A DNA stretch of 18,818 nt. Origin: an uncultured Bacilli bacterium (GTDB lineage: Bacteria > Bacillota_I > Bacilli_A > RFN20 > CAG-449). The stretch spans positions 1 through 18,818 of the forward strand of contig CANQDY010000006.1 in the NCBI GenBank assembly GCA_947593895.1. Reading direction: 5' to 3'. Below are positions 14,348-18,818 of the stretch, piece by piece (position 1 is the first letter of the stretch; the number at the start of each line of letters is the position of its first letter). The translations under genes were made by a program, and so were the position numbers. A model generated the notes under the pieces. The model had not been told where the DNA came from, did no database searches, and was given only the letters and a program-made list of their open reading frames with translations.

Positions 14348-14373
14348 TGGTTTTAAAATAAATATTTTCCTTT

Positions 14374-14412
14374 GATAAAACTAAGAAATACACATAACTG
14401 ATTTTTTAATTT
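14374..14412 (+). repeat. Two-block intergenic element, copy B
   Basis: This is the partner of 6897-6933: GATAAAACTAAGA, a 14-nt middle, then ATTTTTTAATTT. It starts 26 bp after the ispE stop codon, a position comparable to copy A behind jag. Confidence 0.5.
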
Positions 14413-14415
14413 TTA

Positions 14416-14534
14416 TTATCTTCAAAAGAAGATAAAAATCTCGTGTCAACACACATGAGAAAAGAAAATGTTAAGCTTTGATAGGAGATAAAAAAACTCA
14501 CGACATGATAATTGTAATCTGGTAACCAAATTAC
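14416..14534 (+). other. Run of inverted repeats upstream of prs
   Basis: Three separate hairpins can form: TTATCTTC-AAAA-GAAGATAA (14416-14435, perfect), TCTCGTGT-CAACAC-ACATGAGA (14439-14460, one G-U pair) and GTAAT/ATTAC closing a TGG/CCA inner stem (14514-14534). None has a T-run like a terminator. AAGTGTCACTT (14540-14550) is a further small palindrome. The density suggests structured RNA, but I match no known riboswitch. The remainder to 14614 is AT-rich with nothing I can name. Confidence 0.4.
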
Positions 14535-14614
14535 TTAAAAGAAGTGTCACTTAATTTAAAAAATTGTTACATGAAAAATAAAAAGCAAATATAGAAATAA
14601 TAAGATAATAATTT

Positions 14615-14620
14615 TATAAT
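14615..14620 (+). promoter_or_regulatory. Probable -10 of the prs leader transcript
   Basis: A perfect TATAAT lies 27 bp before the leader ORF ATG and about 100 bp before prs. The -35 position at 17 bp reads TAGAAA, a poor match. Confidence 0.45.
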
Positions 14621-14646
14621 ATATCTGTTAACAATAGGAGAAACAA

Positions 14647-14667
14647 ATGTTAAAAAGTAATAGTTAA
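14647..14667 (+). CDS. Six-codon leader ORF upstream of prs
   Basis: ATG TTA AAA AGT AAT AGT TAA encodes MLKSNS. It has a better Shine-Dalgarno than many genes here: AGGAG (14636-14640) at 6-nt spacing. Codons 2-5 make up the 5' arm of the hairpin at 14651-14701, so ribosomes translating it would prevent that hairpin from forming. Its start also resembles the prs start (MLKNAE). Confidence 0.4.
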   Translation: MLKSNS

Positions 14668-14705
14668 TTGTTTGTAGATAATAATAAATTATTACTTTTT
14701 ATTTT
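14651..14705 (+). terminator. Attenuator-like hairpin in the prs leader
   Basis: A 12-bp perfect stem pairs 14651-14662 (TAAAAAGTAATA) with 14690-14701 (TATTACTTTTTA), with a 27-nt loop, and is followed by TTTT (14702-14705). The prs Shine-Dalgarno GGAAAGGG begins at 14706. The stem is AT-rich, so it may be a weak terminator or a translation-affecting hairpin rather than a strong stop. Confidence 0.5.
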
Positions 14706-14719
14706 GGAAAGGGAAAAAT

Positions 14720-15685
14720 ATGCTAAAAAATGCAGAAATTTATACATTAAGTGCAAATAAAGATTTGGCAAAAGAAATTGCTGATTGTCTTGGATTGCCA
14801 CTTAAAGAAGCAAAAGTCACTCACTTTGCCGATGGAGAAATTCTTTGTGAACCATTAGAGACTGTTAGAGATAAGGATGTTTTTGTTATTCAATCAACCT
14901 GTACTCCGGTAACCATAAATTTATTTGAAATTTTAGTTTTTGTTGATGCTTTAAGAAGAGCCTCCGCAAGAGAAATAAATGTAATCATTCCATATTTTGG
15001 ATATGCAAGACAAGATCGTAAGAGTAAACCAAGACAACCGATTACTTCTCGTTTAGTTGCCGATTTATTGAAAACAGCGGGAGTACATCGTGTTATTACT
15101 ATCGACTTACATGCTCCACAGATTCAAGGCTTTTTTTCGTGTTTAGTCGATGAATTAAGCGCAATACCATTAATTACAGATTACTATATGAAATATAAGG
15201 ATGATAAACATACTGCAATTGTTTCACCAGATCATGGTGGAGTTAATAGAGCAAGAAAAATTGCGGAAAAACTCAATTTACCGATTATTATCATTGATAA
15301 GAGAAGAACAGGACCAAATGTTGCGGAAATTATGAATGTTATTGGTAATGTTAAAGACATGAATTGTATTATGATTGATGATATGATTGATACTGGTGGA
15401 TCATGTTCTGCTGGTGCAAGAGTATTAAAAGAGAATGGTGCAAAAAGTGTTAAAATTGCTTGTACACATGGAGTATTTTCTTCTCCGGCTGAAAATAGAA
15501 TTTTAAATGGCGTATTTGATGAAATAGTAACCACAAATTCAATTCCTCTTCAAGATAAAATGAAAAGTCCAATTGTTAAAGTGTTATCAGTTGGACCAAT
15601 GCTTGCAAAGGTTATTGAAAATATTGAATTAGGTGAAGCAGTATCTAATGTTTACACCTCAATGTTTGGAAATCTATCAAAATAA
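14720..15685 (+). CDS. prs: Ribose-phosphate pyrophosphokinase (PRPP synthetase)
   Basis: Prs makes phosphoribosyl pyrophosphate from ribose 5-phosphate and ATP, feeding purine, pyrimidine, NAD, His and Trp synthesis. The 321-residue product has the class I signature: FADGEILCEPLE, YFGYARQDRKSKPRQPITSR (ATP-binding flexible region), TIDLHAPQIQGFF, VSPDHGGVNRARKIAE and the PRPP loop MIDDMIDTGGS. The GGAAAGGG Shine-Dalgarno is 6 nt upstream. In Bacillus prs lies a few genes after ispE behind glmU; here glmU, spoVG and purR are not between them, and a structured 372-bp leader occupies the space. Allosteric regulation by ADP and phosphate is usual for this class. Confidence 0.98.
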   Translation: MLKNAEIYTLSANKDLAKEIADCLGLPLKEAKVTHFADGEILCEPLETVRDKDVFVIQSTCTPVTINLFEILVFVDALRRASAREINVIIPYFGYARQDRKSKPRQPITSRLVADLLKTAGVHRVITIDLHAPQIQGFFSCLVDELSAIPLITDYYMKYKDDKHTAIVSPDHGGVNRARKIAEKLNLPIIIIDKRRTGPNVAEIMNVIGNVKDMNCIMIDDMIDTGGSCSAGARVLKENGAKSVKIACTHGVFSSPAENRILNGVFDEIVTTNSIPLQDKMKSPIVKVLSVGPMLAKVIENIELGEAVSNVYTSMFGNLSK

Positions 15686-15714
15686 TAAGCGATTAATATA
15701 TTATTTATAATAAG

Positions 15715-15763
15715 ACCTTCTTTATATATAGTTTAGATAATCTATTTGTAAAGAAGGTTTTTT
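15715..15763 (+). terminator. Rho-independent terminator of prs
   Basis: ACCTTCTTTA (15715-15724) pairs with TAAAGAAGGT (15749-15758) in a 10-bp stem followed by TTTTT (15759-15763). The 24-nt loop contains a small inner inverted repeat. Confidence 0.88.
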
Positions 15764-15799
15764 GGTGTTTTTTAAAGTCATATAATTATTAATAGACAC

Positions 15800-15828
15800 A
15801 AAAAAGAGGTAAATTAATTTACCTCTTT
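15800..15828 (-). terminator. Terminator of the multidomain lipoprotein (perfect palindrome)
   Basis: 15803-15828 is a perfect 26-bp palindrome, AAAGAGGTAAAT-ATTTACCTCTTT around a TA centre. On the minus strand it runs into six T residues (complement of 15800-15805), 20 nt after the lipoprotein stop. It faces the prs terminator in a convergent arrangement. Confidence 0.88.
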
Positions 15829-15847
15829 AATTTAAAATTCTAACTTA

Positions 15848-17410
15848 TTATTTAGAAATTGTGCATATATGATTTTCACCTGAGATGTCAATTGAAAATG
15901 TATATGTACCAGCAGTTACAACAAGAAGGTTTCTCTTTCCTACTTCATCGCCTTTTCCATCAAAACATGCTTTTACAGTGTCATCTGCAAATGTGACTGT
16001 ATCAAAATTCCATTCATCTCCCCAATCAGCAGTTGCTACTTTGAATTCTGTATTTGCTTCTAATCTGACAGTTAATGTGTAGTGACCTTCTTCTCCTAAT
16101 TTAAATTTATAATCATCTAATGTGTCCCAATTTGTATCAAATGAACCTCTGATCCAATATTGTGGGTCTAGATTAACTACATTGTAGATGATTGGACTTA
16201 CTTTATTTGTGCTATCATAAGCTACTCGATATGTTGTTCCTTTGAAAATCTGAATAATTCCATATGCAGAAATAGTTCCACCAACTTTAGGTGCATCTTC
16301 ACCTTCTCTTAATGCTCCGGAATAAATAGTAACATCTTTTCCATCAGTTGTATCTTCTAAAGTAATGTTATAGCTGTTAAAATTTGCTTGATAATCTACT
16401 TTTGTAACAACACCAGTAACAAAACCATATTGTGGAGCTACTTTGTAGTCATAGTCAGTTAATGTATCAACATAAGTGATGAAATCATCTGTTGTCATTG
16501 TTGAGTGTAATTCTAATAAATCAACTGATAATGAGGCTGATGTTTTATTTGCGGAATATGTAATACTCCAGTTACCACTTGTAGCATCTGGATTTGCAAC
16601 TTTTCCATCCCAAATACCATCTTCTGGTTCTCCATCAACTACATTTTTATCTGAAATAACAAGATTGAGTTCGTAAGTTCTTTCTAGAGGTCCTAAACCA
16701 ACTAAAACATTTGTAAGTGAAACTTCATATATGTCTTCACTTGTTGCACTCTTAGTTAATTCTTTCCAACCATCGAAGAAATTGCCATCCCATGCATATG
16801 CATAAACATGCTGTCCTTCTTCAACTTTTAATCCAGTAACTTGAACTCTTAATTTTGCATCTTTTTTAACTTGATCGATATCAGATCTTGTTTCGGTTGA
16901 AATTAATAAATGATTGCTATCTTTTGCATCACCTATACGTTGTGCTTTTGTGTAAAGAGTGTATTCTGATCCGTCTTCTTTGGTTGCTTTTTCTGTTGAA
17001 TCTGGGTTAAATACAAATTTATATTCGCCAGCTTCAGTGATAACACCATTGTTATCTACTCCATCAGGATACCAATCTTTTACAGTTCCTTCTCCATCAA
17101 AGTATCTTACTTTATATTCCCATTTTGCTCCATCTTTAACATCATCAGCAGAAATCGATCCTGTTAATGAGTATGTTCCATCTCCGACAGGTGCAAGATA
17201 GAAAATTTCAAAATTAGTTCTTGTCCAGAAAATTTCACTCCATTCATTTCCGGTACCGATTATATAATAACCCGCTTTACCGTATTTTCCTGTTTCGACT
17301 GATGTATCACTACTGGTGGAAGTATCAGATTTTTTATCTTCTTTTCCTCCCCCGCATCCTACTAACATACCAACGGCCAGTAACGATACTAATAAAAGTT
17401 TTTTGTTCAT
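15848..17410 (-). CDS. Multidomain lipoprotein, probable carbohydrate-binding surface protein
   Basis: The 520-residue product has a lipobox (LVGC, Cys19) followed by a short Gly/Lys/Asp/Ser/Thr-rich linker. Then come at least four beta-rich modules. About 45-150 begins GYYIIGTGNEWSE. About 160-300 contains VYAYAWDGNFFDGWKEL and a Trp-rich GIWDGKV. About 328-400 looks like an OB-fold (YGFVTGVVTKVDYQ, YNITLEDTTDG, VGGTISAYG). From 416 the C-terminal module begins PQYWIRGSFDTNW and ends TAGTYTFSIDISGENHICTI. Exposed Trp and Tyr residues and the YWIRGSFDTNW/YYIIGTGNEW openings recall starch-binding modules of SusE/SusF and CBM25/26 type, but I cannot name a family with certainty. No enzyme motif was seen. 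GGGAGG precedes the ATG. The cre-like site at its promoter supports a role in sugar use. It is transcribed alone, convergent with prs. Confidence 0.88.
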   Translation of the reverse strand: MNKKLLLVSLLAVGMLVGCGGGKEDKKSDTSTSSDTSVETGKYGKAGYYIIGTGNEWSEIFWTRTNFEIFYLAPVGDGTYSLTGSISADDVKDGAKWEYKVRYFDGEGTVKDWYPDGVDNNGVITEAGEYKFVFNPDSTEKATKEDGSEYTLYTKAQRIGDAKDSNHLLISTETRSDIDQVKKDAKLRVQVTGLKVEEGQHVYAYAWDGNFFDGWKELTKSATSEDIYEVSLTNVLVGLGPLERTYELNLVISDKNVVDGEPEDGIWDGKVANPDATSGNWSITYSANKTSASLSVDLLELHSTMTTDDFITYVDTLTDYDYKVAPQYGFVTGVVTKVDYQANFNSYNITLEDTTDGKDVTIYSGALREGEDAPKVGGTISAYGIIQIFKGTTYRVAYDSTNKVSPIIYNVVNLDPQYWIRGSFDTNWDTLDDYKFKLGEEGHYTLTVRLEANTEFKVATADWGDEWNFDTVTFADDTVKACFDGKGDEVGKRNLLVVTAGTYTFSIDISGENHICTISK

Positions 17411-17439
17411 ATTTCCTCCCTTTCAAAAAACAATTTCAA

Positions 17440-17456
17440 GTTGTATCAAGTACAAC
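17440..17456. promoter_or_regulatory. Inverted repeat in the lipoprotein leader
   Basis: GTTGTA-5 nt-TACAAC lies just downstream of the -10 and about 30 bp before the start codon on the minus strand. It could be a second operator or a short leader hairpin. Confidence 0.35.
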
Positions 17457-17465
17457 TATATATTT

Positions 17466-17494
17466 ATAATATTGCATAAAATACAATTTTTCAA
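17466..17494 (-). promoter_or_regulatory. Sigma-A promoter of the multidomain lipoprotein
   Basis: On the minus strand -35 TTGAAA (17494-17489), a 17-bp spacer and -10 TATTAT (17471-17466) lie 56 bp before the ATG. Confidence 0.75.
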
Positions 17495-17508
17495 TAAAAA
17501 CGCTTTTT
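17495..17508. promoter_or_regulatory. cre-like operator next to the -35
   Basis: TAAAAACGCTTTTT matches the site at 1074-1087 (minus reading TGAAAACGCTTTCA) at 11 of 14 positions, including the AAAACGCTTT core. It directly abuts the -35 on the upstream side. Three positions, all in the outer ends, depart from the cre consensus. Confidence 0.5.
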
Positions 17509-17761
17509 TTTGATGTAACATATAGGATTTAATTAGTGAAAATTTGAAAAAAATAAGAAAAAAACTGTTAATCCGAGATAAAAAAATTACAAAAAATTGA
17601 TATAATTCAAAGAAAATAGTATAGAATGACATCGTAATAAGTATTTTGCTTTGCGTTCTAATATTATTTATTTTAATACTATTAATGTAGTGGTGTTGAA
17701 AGTTGAAATTAAAATAAAAAAATAATCAATATGCTAAAAAATAGAATTTATTAGTTTACTA
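17509..17761. other. AT-rich gap between the ppdK and lipoprotein genes
   Basis: No protein frame is supported. A plus-strand extended -10 TGATATAAT (17599-17607) is followed by inverted repeats (AATAGTAT 17615-17622 with ATACTATT 17676-17683, enclosing TAGAA/TTCTA). No terminator for a plus-strand RNA was identified with confidence. Otherwise nothing is visible. Confidence 0.4.
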
Positions 17762-17793
17762 GAAAAGGGCTTATCTCTTTAAGAAATAAGCCC
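17762..17793 (-). terminator. Rho-independent terminator of ppdK
   Basis: GGGCTTAT (17767-17774) pairs with ATAAGCCC (17786-17793), with an inner TCTT/AAGA stem. On the minus strand the stem is followed by TTTTCT. It lies about 37 nt after the ppdK stop codon. Confidence 0.88.
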
Positions 17794-17829
17794 AAACCAT
17801 AATATATGTGTTTTAATTTTTATCTAATA

Positions 17830-18818
17830 TTATTTAGTTGTTTTTTTATGTCGTATAGCAGCTTGTGCAGCAGCTAAACGAGCAACTGGTACACGGAATG
17901 GTGAACATGAAACATAGTCAAGTCCGGCATTGTGGTAGAAATCAATTGAGTTAGGTTCTCCACCTGTTTCACCACATACACCGATGTGTAATTCAGGTCT
18001 TGTTGAACGACCAAGTTTGACTGCCATTGTAACTAATTTACCAACACCATGTTTATCAAGAGTCTTGAATGGATCTTCTTCAAAAATTTTGTTGCCATAG
18101 TAGTCTGGTAAGAATTTAGTTACATCATCACGTGAGAAACCAAATGTCATTTGTGTTAAATCATTTGTACCAAATGAGAAAAATTCTGCTTCGGTTGCAA
18201 TTTCATCTGCAAGTAATGCAGCCCTAGGAATTTCAATCATTGTACCAACATGGTAGGTCATATTGACACCAGCCTCTTTGATTAAGCGATCTGCGGTAGT
18301 TGTAATGATGTTCTTGACAAATTTTAATTCTTTAACTTCAAGTACTAATGGTACCATAATTTCAGGAGTAATTGGTTTTCCTGTTTTATTTTGAACATTG
18401 ATTGCAGCTTTGATAATTGCAGTTGTTTGCATTTCACAAATTTCCGGATAAGAAACTGCTAAACGGCAACCACGATGGCCCATCATAGGGTTGAATTCAT
18501 GTAATTCTTCGCATCTTGCTTTAATTTGTTCAACTGTTCTACCAGTGGCTTTTGCAAGCTCTTCAATTTTTTCTTCTTCTTGTGGTAAAAATTCATGTAG
18601 AGGTGGATCAAGTAAACGAACATTTACATTCATTCCATCCATGATTTCATATAATCCTTCAAAGTCAGCTTGTTGCATTGGAAGTAATTCCGCTAAAGCC
18701 GCTTTTCTTTCTTCAACAGTGTCTGCAAGAATCATTTTTCTCATAGAGAAAATTCTATCTTTATCAAAGAACATGTGTTCAGTACGACATAAGCCAATAC
18801 CTTCAGCACCAAATTCTT
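17830..18818 (-). CDS. ppdK: Pyruvate, phosphate dikinase, C-terminal part (5' end outside window)
   Basis: The minus-strand frame is open through the window edge, giving the last 329 residues or so of a protein normally near 870-900. It begins EFGAEGIGLCRTEHMFF, the start of the PEP/pyruvate-binding barrel, so an internal ATG at 18774 is not the true start. Other matches are MMGHRGCRLAV, PEIMVPLV, IEIPRAALLADEIA, FFSFGTNDLTQMTFGFSRDD and CGETGGEPNS...YVSCSPFRVPVARLAAAQAAI. The Cys of CGETGG corresponds to the catalytic acid-base Cys; the family usually has CGEHGG, so His is replaced by Thr. PPDK interconverts pyruvate plus ATP plus phosphate with PEP plus AMP plus pyrophosphate, and in anaerobic Firmicutes often works in glycolysis. 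The absence of a PTS enzyme I C-terminus and the SPFRVP motif favour PPDK over PEP synthase. Confidence 0.96.
   Translation of the reverse strand, partial: EFGAEGIGLCRTEHMFFDKDRIFSMRKMILADTVEERKAALAELLPMQQADFEGLYEIMDGMNVNVRLLDPPLHEFLPQEEEKIEELAKATGRTVEQIKARCEELHEFNPMMGHRGCRLAVSYPEICEMQTTAIIKAAINVQNKTGKPITPEIMVPLVLEVKELKFVKNIITTTADRLIKEAGVNMTYHVGTMIEIPRAALLADEIATEAEFFSFGTNDLTQMTFGFSRDDVTKFLPDYYGNKIFEEDPFKTLDKHGVGKLVTMAVKLGRSTRPELHIGVCGETGGEPNSIDFYHNAGLDYVSCSPFRVPVARLAAAQAAIRHKKTTK

Noticed and set aside
14348..14719. Known riboswitch upstream of prs (ykkC-type PRPP/ppGpp)
   Set aside because: The conserved sequence elements of that class could not be found by eye.
15232..15534. Minus-strand 100-codon frame within prs
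   Set aside because: It is a shadow; prs has complete catalytic motifs in the opposite frame.
18774..18774. ATG at 18774 as the start of ppdK
   Set aside because: The frame continues upstream with EFGAEGIGLCRTEH, a conserved PPDK segment, so the gene is cut by the window edge.

Overview
The window is the replication-origin region of a low-GC Gram-positive (Firmicutes/Bacilli-type) chromosome. The evidence is a divergent dnaA-dnaN / rpmH-rnpA-yidC-jag pair around an AT-rich gap carrying DnaA boxes, followed by a block in the Bacillus order tatD-rnmV-rsmA-yabG-ispE-(...)-prs. TGA is read as stop (tatD ends in TGA) and Trp is TGG, so this is not a code-4 mollicute. The AT-rich sequence, compact gene order, large lipoprotein-type YidC and spore-associated yabG suggest an uncultured Bacilli lineage near the Erysipelotrichia/Mollicutes side of the tree. 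The exact taxon is inference.

Layout. 1-944 (minus): 5' part of a lipoprotein with a Thr/Ser repeat stalk and tandemly repeated extracellular domains, behind a strong promoter whose -35 is overlapped by a consensus cre-type operator. 1198-3809 (minus): dnaN and dnaA, with a DnaA box plus a trio-like run between them. 3822-4312: origin gap with DnaA boxes, a possible 34-codon ORF and the rpmH promoter. 4313-6863 (plus): rpmH, an intrinsic terminator, rnpA, yidC, jag/khpB. 6864-7297: non-coding, with a promoter-like site, hairpins and a strong terminator. 7298-9160: lipid-anchored subtilisin-like protease lying between jag and mnmE. 9238-14347: tight run mnmE-tatD-rnmV-rsmA-yabG-ispE. 14348-14719: structured leader with a six-codon ORF and an attenuator-like hairpin in front of prs (14720-15685). 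15848-17410 (minus): multidomain, probably glycan-binding lipoprotein, whose promoter carries a related operator. 17830-18818 (minus): C-terminal part of pyruvate, phosphate dikinase, cut by the window end.

How it fits together. Most genes are core information processing: replication initiation and clamp, L34, RNase P protein, membrane insertase, KH/R3H RNA-binding protein, tRNA modification, 5S and 16S rRNA maturation, isoprenoid and PRPP synthesis. Set into this core are three surface lipoproteins that share a plan: lipobox, Ser/Thr-rich linker, extracellular domains. Two of them appear to share a LacI/CcpA-type operator, suggesting joint control by carbon source.

The least explained parts are the two large non-coding gaps (6864-7297 and 14348-14719), which share a roughly 40-bp two-block element, and the prs leader. 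I see no CRISPR array, insertion sequence, prophage or tRNA/rRNA gene, and no clearly novel multi-gene system.
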